NCBI RefSeq assembly: GCF_900103035.1
Contig: NZ_FMWO01000056.1
Coordinates: 1-64,000 of the forward strand
Length of the DNA stretch: 64,000 nt
Direction of reading: 5' to 3'
Origin: Nitrosomonas mobilis
GTDB lineage: Bacteria; Pseudomonadota; Gammaproteobacteria; Burkholderiales; Nitrosomonadaceae
Shown here in pieces: positions 19,211 to 29,953 of the stretch. The notes below the pieces were generated by a model. That model worked only from the letters and a program-made list of their open reading frames with translations, did no database searches and was not told where the DNA came from. The first letter of the stretch is position 1; every line of letters begins with the position of its first letter. The translations under genes were made by a program, and so were the position numbers.

Positions 19211-19225
19211 ACGATTAGTAATCGT
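19211..19225. promoter_or_regulatory. Perfect 7-bp inverted repeat upstream of the GGDEF gene
   Basis: ACGATTA-G-TAATCGT is a perfect palindrome about 100 bp before the diguanylate cyclase start. It could be an operator or chance. No consensus promoter is obvious around it. Confidence 0.3.
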
Positions 19226-19327
19226 GTAATTCCAGCTTATTTCCAGTCTCCACACCAGTCTGACTCTGCTAATCTCCACAGTAGTGAAAAGCCTAATTTT
19301 TTGGATACATTTTAAGCGGGGTAAAAA

Positions 19328-20152
19328 ATGATACGACGCACGAAAGAAGATAAACCGCTCCAGCTTGTCAGATCAGCAACTGAAGGTAGAAAAAAACCTG
19401 GGAACACCAGGCGGAAATCGCCTCAGCCCGATACGAGTACTATCGATTACTACAAGCATGTTGAGCAATATGCGCAGAAAATCCGCGGTACCGAGGATGT
19501 TAGCGAGATTATAGGAATTCTCGATACGGTATTGAGTGAAACGCGCGATCTGCGCCTCAATAACGAGGTGTACAGTGCGCAGGAACAGGTGCGTTTAGCG
19601 GAACAGAAAATTGAAACTCTGAAGCTGGAGCTCGAACAGTTGCGTGAGCTGGTGCATACCGATCCAATGACTGGTGTGTTTAACCGGCGTGGTCTGGATA
19701 CGGTCTATCTGCGTGAAGCGGCGCGCGCTGACCGCAATGAAAACATATTATGCGCAGTGGTGATCGATCTCGATAATTTCAAACACATTAATGATACTTA
19801 TGGTCACCAGTTTGGTGATGAAGTGCTGATCCAGTTTGCTAAAACCGCCAAACAGACTCTGCGTCCCAGCGATGTGATTGCTCGCTTTGGTGGCGAAGAA
19901 TTCGTCATTCTGCTGCCGGACACCCCAACCGAATCTGCTGTCTGGGTGATGCAGCGTTTGCAGAATAATTTCTCTAAAATCAATCTCCAGGGCGCGGGTA
20001 ACCAGCCAGTAAGTATTACATTCAGTGGTGGATTGGCCATGCGGCGGCTGCAGGAAAATCAGAATTCCCTGATTAAACGCGCGGATGAAGCACTCTATCA
20101 GGCAAAAATATCTGGCAAAGATCGTGTAGTAGTGGCAACAGATAGCCAGTAA
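19328..20152 (+). CDS. Diguanylate cyclase (GGDEF domain)
   Basis: A 274-aa soluble protein. The N-terminal ~105 residues are basic then coiled-coil (AEQKIETLKLELEQLRELV). The GGDEF domain carries an active GGEEF motif near 188-192, preceded by the inhibitory I-site RPSD. It should make c-di-GMP and be feedback-inhibited. No input domain is recognised in the N-terminus. GGGG lies a few nt upstream of the ATG. The EAL-HDOD gene starts 6 nt after its stop, so the two are co-expressed. Confidence 0.93.
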   Translation: MIRRTKEDKPLQLVRSATEGRKKPGNTRRKSPQPDTSTIDYYKHVEQYAQKIRGTEDVSEIIGILDTVLSETRDLRLNNEVYSAQEQVRLAEQKIETLKLELEQLRELVHTDPMTGVFNRRGLDTVYLREAARADRNENILCAVVIDLDNFKHINDTYGHQFGDEVLIQFAKTAKQTLRPSDVIARFGGEEFVILLPDTPTESAVWVMQRLQNNFSKINLQGAGNQPVSITFSGGLAMRRLQENQNSLIKRADEALYQAKISGKDRVVVATDSQ

Positions 20153-20158
20153 GTCAGC

Positions 20159-21385
20159 ATGGATAATATTTTTCTTGGCAGACAACCAATACTGGATCGC
20201 CAGCAGAATCTGGTCGCGTATGAACTACTTTTCCGTCCCGGACAGGTGGATTCGGTTCATGTGGCGGACAACGTCAACGCCTCCGCTAATGTCCTGGTCA
20301 ATGCTTATGGTCAGCTGGGCATTCAGCGGGTATTAGGAAATCAGCGCGGCTTTATCAATGTTAACCAGGAGTTGCTGTTGAGTGACGCCATTCTGCTGTT
20401 ACCGCATCAGCATGTGGTACTGGAGTTGCTGGAATCCATTGTTATTACGCCCGAGATCGTGCAGCGTTGTCTTGATTTGAAGCAAAAGGGTTATCATCTG
20501 GCACTGGATGATGTGACTACCATCGACGAAAGACTGGAGTCGCTGTTACCGATTGTTAACGTGGTAAAGGTGGATGTACTCGCACTGACTGACGCGGCTA
20601 TTGAGCAATTGATCACTCGACTGAAGCGCTGGCCGGTGGTTCTGCTTGCCGAGAAAGTCGAGAATCCGGTGCGAGCCAGGTTATGTATGGATTTGGGGTT
20701 TGAGCTGTTCCAGGGATTTTTCTTTGCCAAACCCGAGATTGTATCCGGCAAACAGATCGAACCGTCGAATCTATCAATGCTGCAATTGTTATCTCTGGTC
20801 ATGCAGGACGGCGAAATCGAGAAAATCGAGCAGTTGCTCAAGCATCAGCCCGGCTTAAGCTATAACCTGCTGCGCATGGTGAATTCGGTTGCAGGTGGAC
20901 TGCCGCAAAAGGTCGGCTCCATCAAACAGGCCGTCATGGTGCTGGGTTATCAGCAATTACAGCGTTGGGTGCAGCTGTTGCTATATGCAGTCAATTCAAG
21001 TGGTGAAAATAATACTAATGCATTGATGCAGACAGCAGCTATTCGAGGCCGTCTGATGGAATTGATTGCCGCCATGGATCGTCCGCATGATAAAAGCTAC
21101 CAGGACCGCGCTTTTATGACGGGCATCATGTCTTTACTGGATGCGTTGTTAGGTATGAATATTCAAGAGGTAGTAGATAAGCTCGAAATGCCCGAGGAAA
21201 TGACGCGAGCACTGCTGAAGCGCGAAGGCCGACTCGGGCAGCAGCTATTGCTTGTGGAGGCAAGCGAAAACAATGATCTTATCCAGGTGGATAAGATCAT
21301 TGTTGATCTGGGATTTCTGGATACCTCCGCTCTGACGCATGCGGAATTGTCCGCTTTGGAGTGGGCTGGTCAAATAGATCAGTAA
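20159..21385 (+). CDS. EAL-HDOD (YuxH-type) signalling protein, EAL probably inactive
   Basis: A 408-aa protein with an N-terminal EAL-like domain (IFLGRQPILDRQQNLVAYEL, LALDDVTT, VVKVDV) and a C-terminal HDOD domain (residues ~200-390). The EAL signature reads ELL and other metal ligands are not evident, as in most YuxH-type proteins. So it more likely binds c-di-GMP or acts through protein contacts than degrades c-di-GMP. HDOD proteins are often chemotaxis or motility regulators. It sits directly behind a cyclase. Confidence 0.88.
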   Translation: MDNIFLGRQPILDRQQNLVAYELLFRPGQVDSVHVADNVNASANVLVNAYGQLGIQRVLGNQRGFINVNQELLLSDAILLLPHQHVVLELLESIVITPEIVQRCLDLKQKGYHLALDDVTTIDERLESLLPIVNVVKVDVLALTDAAIEQLITRLKRWPVVLLAEKVENPVRARLCMDLGFELFQGFFFAKPEIVSGKQIEPSNLSMLQLLSLVMQDGEIEKIEQLLKHQPGLSYNLLRMVNSVAGGLPQKVGSIKQAVMVLGYQQLQRWVQLLLYAVNSSGENNTNALMQTAAIRGRLMELIAAMDRPHDKSYQDRAFMTGIMSLLDALLGMNIQEVVDKLEMPEEMTRALLKREGRLGQQLLLVEASENNDLIQVDKIIVDLGFLDTSALTHAELSALEWAGQIDQ

Positions 21386-21658
21386 GGTAATTTCCCCCTG
21401 TAACGCTAAAATCAATAATCGACAAGGAATAAAATTAATTTTTTTGACTGACAATGTTTGATTTGCTTCCATTGTAAAAAAATCTGGGTTAGAATCCTTT
21501 TCATCTTTATGGGTTTTGCAAAAAATAAAACGTATAAAGTGTGTTTTGCCGGGTATCAATGCCGAGATAATCTGCTTCCCGGGTAAGTGTGTAGTTGTTT
21601 AGTGTAATCAGACATTTATCCATAACAGGATAATAAAATTAAATAGGGAGAATAAAGC

Positions 21659-21796
21659 ATGGGATACGATGCAGAAACCACACAAAGAGAAATATCTAAA
21701 GAGAAAGAAGCTTGGATGGTTGCAATAGGTGCGACTGTAGCGTTCATCGTAATTGGCGTTATTGTCTGGAGCAGCGGAATGGGCGGTAAATACTAA
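21659..21796 (+). CDS. Small single-span membrane protein, paralogue 1
   Basis: A 45-aa protein: a charged N-terminus ([18 protein letters not shown]), one hydrophobic helix ([19 protein letters not shown]) and a short tail ending GGKY. GGGAG lies 9-10 nt upstream of the ATG. A 50-aa relative follows 143 bp later with the same layout (GYDA, RE, KEK, WMVAIG, ending KY). Conservation between two adjacent copies, each with a ribosome site, indicates real genes. The 273-bp upstream region is AT-rich and has no clear promoter. Function is unknown. The shape resembles small accessory subunits of membrane complexes, but that is only a resemblance. Confidence 0.8.
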   Translation: MGYDAETTQREISKEKEAWMVAIGATVAFIVIGVIVWSSGMGGKY

Positions 21797-21939
21797 CCAT
21801 CGAATCTTTTTTATCCTGAAAAGACTTACTTGCGGATATAAAAGATTCTTCATTGTCAACGGTTAGTGCTGGATATTTCCAGTCCGCACGGGGCAATGAA
21901 ATATTTTTTAAAACGTAATTATTTTTAGGAGGATATAAA

Positions 21940-22092
21940 ATGGGTATGGGTGATATGGGTTATGATGCACAAACTTCTGAAAGAGAAGTTGCCAAAGAGA
22001 AAAGTGGCTGGATGGTTGCCATTGGTTCAACAGTACTTTTCATCGTGTTGGGCGCGATCATCTGGGGCTTTAATTTTGGTAGCAAATATTAA
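21940..22092 (+). CDS. Small single-span membrane protein, paralogue 2
   Basis: A 50-aa protein beginning [20 protein letters not shown], then a helix ([19 protein letters not shown]) and the tail GSKY. A strong AGGAGG ribosome site lies 7 nt upstream. It is about 60% identical to the 45-aa protein before it, differing mainly at both ends. An intrinsic terminator 33 nt after its stop suggests that the two small genes form one unit. Confidence 0.82.
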   Translation: MGMGDMGYDAQTSEREVAKEKSGWMVAIGSTVLFIVLGAIIWGFNFGSKY

Positions 22093-22124
22093 AACATAAC
22101 AAACCCCGATCTTGTTTTATATTC

Positions 22125-22172
22125 GGCGGTCGGCGTTCCCGGTAATTTCAGGAATGGCGACCGCCTCTTTGT
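22125..22172 (+). terminator. Intrinsic terminator after the small membrane proteins
   Basis: Arms GGCGGTCG and CGACCGCC, with an inner GTTCC/GGAAT pairing, form a long hairpin followed by TCTTTGTTT. It separates the small-protein unit from the convergent fumC gene. Confidence 0.75.
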
Positions 22173-22220
22173 TTCTGCCTTCCTTATTCTCACCCTCTTT
22201 TTTTCGTATTCTTTCTCTTT

Positions 22221-23612
22221 TTATTTGTTGCCAATCATGTTGCTTGGGTTGACCCAGCTCTCAAATTGCTCGGCGGATACAAATCCAAGTTGCATTGCTG
22301 CCTGCTTGAGCGTCAGATTGCCGTGATAGGCCAACTTGGCGATTTGTGATGCCTTGTCATAGCCAATATGCGGATTAAGCGCGGTAACCAGCATTAATGA
22401 ATCCTGCAAAAACTGCTCAATACGTGCCTGATTGATGGTGACCCCTACAGCGCAGTTCTGATTAAAACTATTCATGCCATCGGCCAACAAGCGCACACTT
22501 TGCAAAAAGTTATGCATGATCAGAGGCTTCATGGTGTTGAGCTCAAAGTTGCCCATGGCACCGCCAAAATTGATGGCGACATCATTTCCCATTACCTGAC
22601 TGGCAAGCATGATGACTGCTTCCGACTGTGTTGGATTGACCTTGCCTGGCATGATCGAACTGCCAGGTTCGTTTTCCGGTATCTGAATCTCACCAATACC
22701 GCAACGGGGACCCGACGCCAGCCAGCGAATGTCATTTGCAATCTTCATCAGGGCGGCAGCGAGTGTTTTGAGTGCGCCATGAGCGTTTACCAAGGCATCG
22801 TGTGCAGCCAGCGCTTCAAATTTGTTGGGGGCACTGACAAACGGATAACCGGTACACTTAGCAAGCTCATTGGCAACCCGCTGGCCAAATTCCACATGAG
22901 TATTCAGTCCGGTGCCAACGGCCGTGCCGCCCGCAGCCAATTCCAGCAGATGAGGTAACGCAGATTCAATATGCTGCAGACTGTGGTCCAACTGTGAGAC
23001 ATAACCCGAAAATTCCTGTCCCATGGTCAATGGCGTAGCATCCTGCAAATGGGTGCGACCGATTTTGACAATAGCAGCAAACTGTGCAGATTTGCTCGCA
23101 AACGTTTTACCTAGTGCCTTGAGCGCAGGAATCAGCTGTTCCTGGAGCTCCCGCACGGCCGCAACATGCATGGCGGTGGGAAAAACATCATTGGAGGATT
23201 GCCCATTGTTGACATGATCGTTGGGATGAACCAGACGTCCGATACCACGCTCTCCGCCGAGAATTTCAGAAGCACGATTGGCAAGTACTTCGTTCATATT
23301 CATGTTGGTTTGGGTGCCAGAGCCGGTTTGCCAGATGACCAACGGAAATGAATCTGCATGCTCACCTGCCAGAATTTCATCGGCTGCCGCGATAATTGCA
23401 GTAGCAATCTCCTCATCCAATAGTCCCAGGTCAAGATTGACGCTGGCTGCAGCACGTTTGATCCATGCCAGAGCGTGAATGAAGGCAGGTGGCATGTGCT
23501 CGTTCGAGATGCGGAAATTTTGAAGGGAACGCTGTGTCTGAGCTCCCCAGAGTGCTGCAGTGGGTACTTGCACCGCCCCCATGGCATCCGTTTCTTCGCG
23601 ATATTGATTCAT
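22221..23612 (-). CDS. fumC: Fumarate hydratase class II
   Basis: A 463-aa iron-independent fumarase that interconverts fumarate and malate in the TCA cycle. The signature [11 protein letters not shown] is intact, as are [14 protein letters not shown] and the active-site loop region [12 protein letters not shown]. The start is placed at ATG 23612 ([12 protein letters not shown]), because the longer GTG-start reading overlaps the end of queF and adds non-homologous residues. It lies 40 nt downstream of queF on the same strand, so the pair may be co-transcribed. Confidence 0.96.
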   Translation of the reverse strand: MNQYREETDAMGAVQVPTAALWGAQTQRSLQNFRISNEHMPPAFIHALAWIKRAAASVNLDLGLLDEEIATAIIAAADEILAGEHADSFPLVIWQTGSGTQTNMNMNEVLANRASEILGGERGIGRLVHPNDHVNNGQSSNDVFPTAMHVAAVRELQEQLIPALKALGKTFASKSAQFAAIVKIGRTHLQDATPLTMGQEFSGYVSQLDHSLQHIESALPHLLELAAGGTAVGTGLNTHVEFGQRVANELAKCTGYPFVSAPNKFEALAAHDALVNAHGALKTLAAALMKIANDIRWLASGPRCGIGEIQIPENEPGSSIMPGKVNPTQSEAVIMLASQVMGNDVAINFGGAMGNFELNTMKPLIMHNFLQSVRLLADGMNSFNQNCAVGVTINQARIEQFLQDSLMLVTALNPHIGYDKASQIAKLAYHGNLTLKQAAMQLGFVSAEQFESWVNPSNMIGNK

Positions 23613-23652
23613 GGCAATCTGATAAAAATAGTTGGTAAAATCGAGGGAGGCA

Positions 23653-24072
23653 TCAGCCACGGAAATTCATTTGTGGATCGAAGCCTTCGAGAAAAATCGG
23701 CGGTAACGGTTGCCAGCCCTTCTTGCGGTGCTCGGCAACCACATTGGTAAAAATCCCCCCGCGCACATAAAAATTGGCTGTCAGACGGATAAAGCGTGGT
23801 TTCATCGTCGTGACCAGATCATCCAGAATCTGGTTGGTCACCGCTTCATGAAAAGCGCCCTGCTCGCGATACGACCAGATGTAGAGCTTAAGACTCTTGA
23901 GTTCGATGCATTTTTTATCCGGAATATAGTCGAGTGTCAGTCGTGCAAAATCAGGCTGACCGGTTTTAGGGCATAAACAGGTGAATTCCGGTATTTCCAT
24001 ATGGATACGATAATCGCGCGTCTTCACCGGATTATCAAAGGTTTCAAGATGCTTGTCAGGTTGAGTAGACAT
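23653..24072 (-). CDS. queF: NADPH-dependent 7-cyano-7-deazaguanine reductase, short form
   Basis: A 139-aa type I QueF that reduces preQ0 to preQ1 in queuosine synthesis. The catalytic cysteine region is [12 protein letters not shown], and the NADPH-binding family motif is [13 protein letters not shown]. The start is ATG 24072 with GGAAG 7 nt upstream. The longer reading to 24363 runs into the divergent smc gene and is not real. Queuosine modifies GUN-anticodon tRNAs. Confidence 0.95.
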   Translation of the reverse strand: MSTQPDKHLETFDNPVKTRDYRIHMEIPEFTCLCPKTGQPDFARLTLDYIPDKKCIELKSLKLYIWSYREQGAFHEAVTNQILDDLVTTMKPRFIRLTANFYVRGGIFTNVVAEHRKKGWQPLPPIFLEGFDPQMNFRG

Positions 24073-24151
24073 AGTTACTTCCGGGCTTTCTGGTCTAATT
24101 GCACATTTTTCGTTTAAAATCCGCATTATTATAACCTCCTGTCTGTCCATA

Positions 24152-27100
24152 TTGCGCCTCTCTGAAATAAAACTCGCTGGTTTCAAATCCTTTGTTGATC
24201 CCACTGTCATCCCTCTGCCCGGAAATCTGGTCGGGATTGTAGGGCCGAATGGCTGCGGTAAATCCAATGTGATCGACGCGGTACGCTGGGTACTCGGCGA
24301 GTCACGCGCATCCGCATTACGCGGCGAATCGCTGCAGGACGTGATCTTCAATGGTTCGGCCAAGCGTGCGTCGGTAGGCCGTGCCAGCGTTGAACTGGTA
24401 TTTGATAATAGCGCCGGTAAACTCGCCGGGCAATGGGGGAAATACGGTCAGATTGCCATCAAACGCATCATCCAGAAAGCGGGGGAATCCACCTATTACA
24501 TCAACAATATTCATGTGCGTCGGCGTGATGTCGCGGATATTTTTCTGGGGACCGGCGTCAGCGGACGCGGTTACGCCATCATTGAACAGGGCATGATTTC
24601 CCGTGTAATCGAGGCTAAACCTCAGGAACTGCGGGCATTTCTTGAGGAGGCAGCAGGTATTTCCCGCTACCGCGAGCGACGACACGAGAGTGAATTGCGT
24701 TTGTCCGACGCACGCGGCAACCTGCTACGTCTCGACGATATTCTGGCGGAATTTGGGAAGCAGGTACAACACCTGCAGGCGCAGGCGCAAGTAGCTGCAC
24801 GCTATCATGAGTTGCAGACGCAGCGTCTGACTGCACAACGTATGCTGCATGCGCAGCAGCAACAGCAAGCAGCCAGCGCGCGTGCCAGAGCGCAGACTGA
24901 GATCGAGCACCACACTGTCCATCTGGAAAATATTCAGGACAGTCAACAGGCAGCAGAGCAGGAGTTGGAAGCACTGCGTGTCCGTCACAAGGCTGTCGGT
25001 AATCAGCAGCTCGAACTGCAGGGGAAATTGTACGAAGCTGATGGTGAAATTGCACGCATCAACCAGCAACTCCAGCACATGCGCGATAACCAGGCGCGTT
25101 TATCACAACAGCTTGCCGACATCGCCAACCGTCTCCAGAATTACGAGGCACGTTTGGGAAATGTGCAGGCCGACAGAGTGTCTTTCCAGGATCAATTTCA
25201 ACAGGCGAGCGAATTACATAATGAATTGCAGCAACAGCTCCTGTTGGAAAACCAGCAGCTACCGTTACTAGAAACTACGGCAAAAACCGATGAGATGCAA
25301 TTGACCGCAGCACGGGAAAAACTGCTGGCTGTGCGACACGATGAAAAATTGCAGCGACACCAACTGGCAAATGCGGAGAAAAACTTGCAGCAACTGCTGC
25401 TGAAACAACAACGATTGCAGAATGAACAGCGACAACAGCCGGTGGTTGACCATGGCGCGCTCGCTGGCATACAACAGCTGGCTGATAAGCTATCAGCACT
25501 GCTGACGCAACAGCAACAAGCGCTGGCCGTGCTGGGAGCACAGCTGGATGTGGCGCAGCAGGAAAAAACCGCGATTGAAGGCCAAACACAAGTCTGCCTG
25601 CAGGAAATAACCCAGGTTAAAGCACAGCACGATGCGTTACAGCGTTTGCAGCACCAGACCCACCATGATCAGGAAATGGATGCCTGGGTGAGCCAGCATC
25701 AGCTGGATACATTGCCACGTCTATGGCAACAGATTCGGGTTGAAGCCGGGTGGGAAACCGCGCTGGAATCCGTGCTGCATGCGCGCATTGAAGCCGTGAA
25801 TATTGATCAGCTTGAACAAGTGTTGACGTGGCAGCCCCCCCCCCCCGGTAAATGGACGGTATGTGAAGCAGCCGACTTGATTGATCGCAAACGCAGCAAC
25901 ACTCAAACGCATCATACCGACCAACCTGACTGGCTGCCGCTGGCAAAACGATTGCACTATCATAATCCCACCTTGCAATCAGTGCTGGAAACCTGGCTAA
26001 CTGGTGTATTTACGACGCAAGATATCAAATCCGGCCTGATGGACAGGGAACATCTTATGCCGGGAGAATGTTTAGTGACGGCGCAGGGGCATATTTTCAG
26101 TCGCCACAGTATCAGTTTTTTCGCACCAGACTCGGCACGGTATGGGGTACTTGCCCGACAACAGGAGATCGAACACCTCTCCACCAGGCATGCCGAAATC
26201 GAAGCGGCCCATCTCATTTCACAACAAACTTTGTCTCGGGCACAGGCGCATTGCCGCGATCTGACAGCCAGAATTGTGCAGACCCGCAATGAAATCGACC
26301 AGAATCGGGTGAAACACCATGAACAGCAATTACAAATTATGCAATTGGCACAGCAGCAGGACCGCATTACACTGCGAACGCAGCAAATTGAAAAGGAACT
26401 GGTGGAACTGGCACAGCAGATGGCACAAGAATTACCACACAAGGAACAGGCTGAATCCAGCCTTGCTGCCTGCCTGATCGAACAATCTACACTCGACGAG
26501 CAGGTGAGACTGGCACAATCGGTTTTCCAGAAATCCAGTCAGGCACTGACTGCGCAGCGCGCACTGATCCAACAAATAACCAATCAATTACGTGAAGCTG
26601 CTTTCAATGAAAAGCACTTTCAGGACAAACTCACCGATTGCGAGCGACAAATTGAACAAATTGAGCACGATATGGCGGAGTTGACACAAAACCGCCAGCA
26701 ACTGGAGCAGACTCAGACCGGGTTTGACCCGTCCTCGCTGCTTGCCGGTCTGACACAATGGCAGGCGAAACGGCTGCAGCATGAGCAATCGCTGGCAGCC
26801 GTTCGTGAAGCAATCACGGCAGTTGAGAACCTGATCGGGAAGACGGAGCAGGTGCGCATCCAGGCGGAGCAGGAACATCATGTCGCCGGTGAAATGCTCA
26901 ATCAGGCGCGGCTCAAGGAGCGGGAAGCCAGTCTGAACGAAAAGCAATTTAGCGATAAATTAATGGAATTGGGGCTGGAGGATGCGCCATCGATTGCGCA
27001 ATACGCCAGCAAGGAATCACCAGCAAAACTACAGGCACGGGTCAATCAACTGACTGAGGATATTGCCGCACTGGGTGCGGTCAATCTGGCGGCACTGGCC

Positions 27101-27697
27101 GAGCTCGAAGCGTTGCGAGGACGTGAAGAAATGCTTGCGGCACAATTACAAGATCTACAGCAAGCAATACAGGCGCTTGAGCAGGCAATTCGCCAGATTG
27201 ACGGGGAAACCAGAGAACGTCTTGCAACTACTTTTACCGAAGTTAATCGCAATCTGACTGAATTATTCGTTTCTGTTTTTGGTGGCGGGCAGGCCGAACT
27301 GCACCTTAGCGGTGACGACATTCTGCAGGCAGGAGTGCAGCTAACCGCGCATCCACCCGGAAAAAAAAACAGCTCGATCCAATTGTTGTCGGGTGGAGAG
27401 AAGGCGTTGACTGCGTTGGCACTGGTGTTTTCGCTATTCAAACTCAATCCGGCTCCGTTCTGCTTGCTGGATGAAGTTGATGCGCCGCTGGATGACAGCA
27501 ATGCAACCCGATTCTGCGAGCTGGTCAAGCGCATGGCGCAGGACACACAATTCTTATTTATCAGTCATAACAAGACCACTATGCAAATGGCGCAGCAGTT
27601 GATCGGTGTGACCATGCATGAACAAGGTGTTTCCCGTGTAGTGACCGTGGACATAGAAAAAATGATATTGGCTGAAAATGATGCTGTCCCTGTTTGA
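24152..27697 (+). CDS. smc: Chromosome partition protein SMC
   Basis: An 1181-aa SMC with N-terminal Walker A GPNGCGKS (31-38), two long Gln-rich coiled coils around a hinge (~residues 515-650), and the C-terminal signature [14 protein letters not shown] and Walker [13 protein letters not shown]. With ScpAB it compacts and segregates the chromosome. The start codon is TTG at 24152 ([14 protein letters not shown] fits the family exactly). There is no strong ribosome site. A run of twelve C at 25835-25846 lies within the hinge coding region. zipA follows after 81 nt. Confidence 0.97.
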   Translation: MRLSEIKLAGFKSFVDPTVIPLPGNLVGIVGPNGCGKSNVIDAVRWVLGESRASALRGESLQDVIFNGSAKRASVGRASVELVFDNSAGKLAGQWGKYGQIAIKRIIQKAGESTYYINNIHVRRRDVADIFLGTGVSGRGYAIIEQGMISRVIEAKPQELRAFLEEAAGISRYRERRHESELRLSDARGNLLRLDDILAEFGKQVQHLQAQAQVAARYHELQTQRLTAQRMLHAQQQQQAASARARAQTEIEHHTVHLENIQDSQQAAEQELEALRVRHKAVGNQQLELQGKLYEADGEIARINQQLQHMRDNQARLSQQLADIANRLQNYEARLGNVQADRVSFQDQFQQASELHNELQQQLLLENQQLPLLETTAKTDEMQLTAAREKLLAVRHDEKLQRHQLANAEKNLQQLLLKQQRLQNEQRQQPVVDHGALAGIQQLADKLSALLTQQQQALAVLGAQLDVAQQEKTAIEGQTQVCLQEITQVKAQHDALQRLQHQTHHDQEMDAWVSQHQLDTLPRLWQQIRVEAGWETALESVLHARIEAVNIDQLEQVLTWQPPPPGKWTVCEAADLIDRKRSNTQTHHTDQPDWLPLAKRLHYHNPTLQSVLETWLTGVFTTQDIKSGLMDREHLMPGECLVTAQGHIFSRHSISFFAPDSARYGVLARQQEIEHLSTRHAEIEAAHLISQQTLSRAQAHCRDLTARIVQTRNEIDQNRVKHHEQQLQIMQLAQQQDRITLRTQQIEKELVELAQQMAQELPHKEQAESSLAACLIEQSTLDEQVRLAQSVFQKSSQALTAQRALIQQITNQLREAAFNEKHFQDKLTDCERQIEQIEHDMAELTQNRQQLEQTQTGFDPSSLLAGLTQWQAKRLQHEQSLAAVREAITAVENLIGKTEQVRIQAEQEHHVAGEMLNQARLKEREASLNEKQFSDKLMELGLEDAPSIAQYASKESPAKLQARVNQLTEDIAALGAVNLAALAELEALRGREEMLAAQLQDLQQAIQALEQAIRQIDGETRERLATTFTEVNRNLTELFVSVFGGGQAELHLSGDDILQAGVQLTAHPPGKKNSSIQLLSGGEKALTALALVFSLFKLNPAPFCLLDEVDAPLDDSNATRFCELVKRMAQDTQFLFISHNKTTMQMAQQLIGVTMHEQGVSRVVTVDIEKMILAENDAVPV
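25835..25846 (+). repeat. C12 homopolymer inside smc
   Basis: Twelve consecutive C encode the prolines of WQPPPPGKW near the start of the hinge. Length change by one base would frameshift SMC. Such tracts are slippage-prone, and the run could also be mis-sized by sequencing. Confidence 0.9.
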
Positions 27698-27778
27698 CAG
27701 ACCAGACCATTAGCACAAAAGGTTATTTAATATAGCTGCCCAGAAAGATTATAATTCCGTCGGAAGGGAGAAAATTTT

Positions 27779-28912
27779 ATGAGTGATCTGCAACTTAGTC
27801 TTATTGTAATTGGAATCATAATAATAGCCGGAGTCTTGTTGTTCAACTATTTGCAGGAGGCTCGTTATCGCCGTAGAGCAGGTGAAACATTTAAACATGA
27901 GCACGACGATGCCCTGTTTGGCTGGAAAAAATCGACGCCACCAGCAGCACGAGTCGAACCTGGATTTGGTGAGGATGTGTTATTTCCGACTCCCGACGAA
28001 CAATCCTATCCGCCGACGGCGGTTGAGCAGCAACCACCGGCCGATCAGAATTCGCTTGATTCAACCGAAAAGCACGAAACTGCCGATTTCGAAAGTGTAA
28101 TCAACTACATTGCAGAGATTCACTCTCACTCAAAAATTCCACATGAGCGGTTGAGGGATCTGTTGCAGCAAAAATTTGATTTCGGGAAACCAGTACGCTG
28201 GTACGGTATGGGCGTAGAGGAATCGTCATGGGAAGAAATCACACTGGAAACTGCACATGCCGGAAAAAGCCATGTGCGGCTCAGAGGTTGTTTGCAATTG
28301 GCAGATCGATCCGGCCCGGTCAGTGAAATCAATCTGTCGCGATTTCGTGACATGGTAGACGAATTTGCCATTCAAATCGCAGCGGAAACGGATTGCCCTG
28401 ATATTGCAAATGCCTATGCGATTGCACTCGAACTGGACAAATTCTGTGCAAATGTTGATGTCATCATGGGAATCAATATCATCAGCAAAGATGGTGGCGC
28501 ATTTATCGGCACCAAGATCCGCGCATTGGCTGAAGCTTCAGGATTCGTGCTTGAATCGGAAGGAGTGTTCAGATACCGGGATAGCGAAACCAATGCCGTG
28601 CTGTTTTCACTCGGTAATTTTGAATCCACCCTGTTTCTGCCATCTAATATGCGCACCCTGACAACTCATGGCGTTACTTTTCTGCTGGATGTACCCAGGG
28701 TGGCCAATGGAGAGCGTGTTTTTGAACAAATGGCGCATATTGCCAGACTGTTTGCCTCGACCCTGAATGGCATTCTGGTAGACGATAACCGGGTGCCGCT
28801 CAGTGAAAATGGTATTAAAAGAAGCAAAAAACAGTTACGCGACCTTCAAGCGGCAATGGCGGAAAACAATATTCCCGCCGGCAGCCAGATCGCATTGAAA
28901 TTATTTGATTAA
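27779..28912 (+). CDS. zipA: ZipA-like cell division protein
   Basis: A 377-aa protein with one N-terminal membrane helix (LSLIVIGIIIIAGVLLFNYL), a proline-rich linker (~50-110) and a C-terminal ZipA FtsZ-binding domain (~residues 225-375, with DVIMGINIISKDGGAFIGTK and VTFLLDVPRV). ZipA tethers FtsZ to the membrane at the division ring. GGAAGGGAG lies upstream of the ATG. The order smc-zipA is common in betaproteobacteria, where ligA usually comes next. Here a CDGSH gene and an IS remnant follow instead. Confidence 0.9.
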   Translation: MSDLQLSLIVIGIIIIAGVLLFNYLQEARYRRRAGETFKHEHDDALFGWKKSTPPAARVEPGFGEDVLFPTPDEQSYPPTAVEQQPPADQNSLDSTEKHETADFESVINYIAEIHSHSKIPHERLRDLLQQKFDFGKPVRWYGMGVEESSWEEITLETAHAGKSHVRLRGCLQLADRSGPVSEINLSRFRDMVDEFAIQIAAETDCPDIANAYAIALELDKFCANVDVIMGINIISKDGGAFIGTKIRALAEASGFVLESEGVFRYRDSETNAVLFSLGNFESTLFLPSNMRTLTTHGVTFLLDVPRVANGERVFEQMAHIARLFASTLNGILVDDNRVPLSENGIKRSKKQLRDLQAAMAENNIPAGSQIALKLFD

Positions 28913-28949
28913 CGCAATAGCATCGCAACCATTCAATAAGGAAGAAATG

Positions 28950-29213
28950 ATGAGTGAGTCCGATAAACCCCCAAAATTCGCACCCATCCAGGTTCAGCTC
29001 GAAGCAGGTAAGCAATATTACTGGTGCAGATGCGGCCTGAGCAAAAATCAACCCTTCTGCGATGGCTCACATAAAAACACTGGTATTACTCCGTTAGCGT
29101 TTATGACTGATGAGAGTAAATCCGCCTGGTTGTGCGTCTGCAAAAAAACGGATAAGGCTCCTTATTGCGATGGTACGCATAACAGGATCAATCGTGAAAA
29201 CGGCTACGAATAA
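28950..29213 (+). CDS. CDGSH iron-sulfur protein with two motifs
   Basis: An 87-aa protein with two CDGSH motifs (CRCGLSKNQPFCDGSH and CVCKKTDKAPYCDGTH), each a 3Cys-1His ligand set for a [2Fe-2S] cluster, as in mitoNEET-like proteins. AAGGAAG precedes ATG ATG, and the second ATG at 28950 has the better spacing. It may act in electron transfer or cluster donation, but no partner is evident here. Confidence 0.9.
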   Translation: MSESDKPPKFAPIQVQLEAGKQYYWCRCGLSKNQPFCDGSHKNTGITPLAFMTDESKSAWLCVCKKTDKAPYCDGTHNRINRENGYE

Positions 29214-29451
29214 AACCATTTAGCAAGTCGCGCTCCCTGAAAAACGCTATAACGAACAGGGCCGGATCGCTTATTGGACGAACCCAATAAATCGCATAAC
29301 AGATCTTGGGTAGATCACTCAGGTAGTGAGCTGCTGTCTGTTTCCGGTAACGCGTCTCTTCATTCTTGAGCCTGGGGTGTTCGCACAGCGCGTTTAAATT
29401 GACTTGCATTCATGCTGTACACATAAAATTTTTGAACTACATTGTCCGGTC

Positions 29452-29953
29452 TGCCATGCAGATCGCCCTTATCGTTGAGGACACCAAGCGGGATTGCAAC
29501 GTTTTAGCTGTCGCGCGTGCAAGCATACATTCACGACCGTGTCGGGAACGCCTTTGGCTCGTCTGCGGTATAAGGATCAATAGTTGAATTACAGGGCGGC
29601 GTTGATTGAAGGCTTGACCATGCGAACGGGCGCCAGACAATACGGAATAGACAAAAATACCAGTTTTCGTTGGCATCACCGGTTCCTGGCTTTGCCGGCG
29701 GCTACTGCAGCCAATCGCCTGCAAGGAATCATCGAAGTGGATGAAACTTTCTTTCCCCTTTCCTGCAAAGGTCAACTCACTTGGATCGTCCACCACGCAA
29801 ACGTGGCACAGGCACCTGTCTTTGCCTGTGCTGGTAGTACGTGACAACCGACTCAAACAGTAGATGAGAAGGCTTCATGGAGTCACAACCAAGTACCTGG
29901 AAAATTATCTGGGCTGGCGTAGATGGTTGGAACGCCGGGGCGAGCACAACTAA
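29452..29953 (+). pseudogene. Decayed IS1595-type transposase
   Basis: In pieces, the DNA encodes the zinc-ribbon region (CHADRPYR, GHQAGLQRF, CRACKHTF), GTPLARLRYKDQ, a helix-turn-helix (ALIEGLTMRTGARQYGIDKN), the first DDE Asp region (IIEVDETFF), VPVLVVRD-like residues after a frameshift, and the C-terminal GVTTKYLENYLGWRRWLERR. In-frame stops (TGA after RPYR, TAG after KDQ) and a large deletion before the C-terminus make it non-functional. The 29214-30185 gap holds this remnant. I see nothing else convincing in it. Confidence 0.75.

Noticed and set aside
29188..29409. 73-aa minus-strand ORF between the CDGSH gene and the IS remnant
   Set aside because: No ribosome site or family seen; it lies in decayed DNA.
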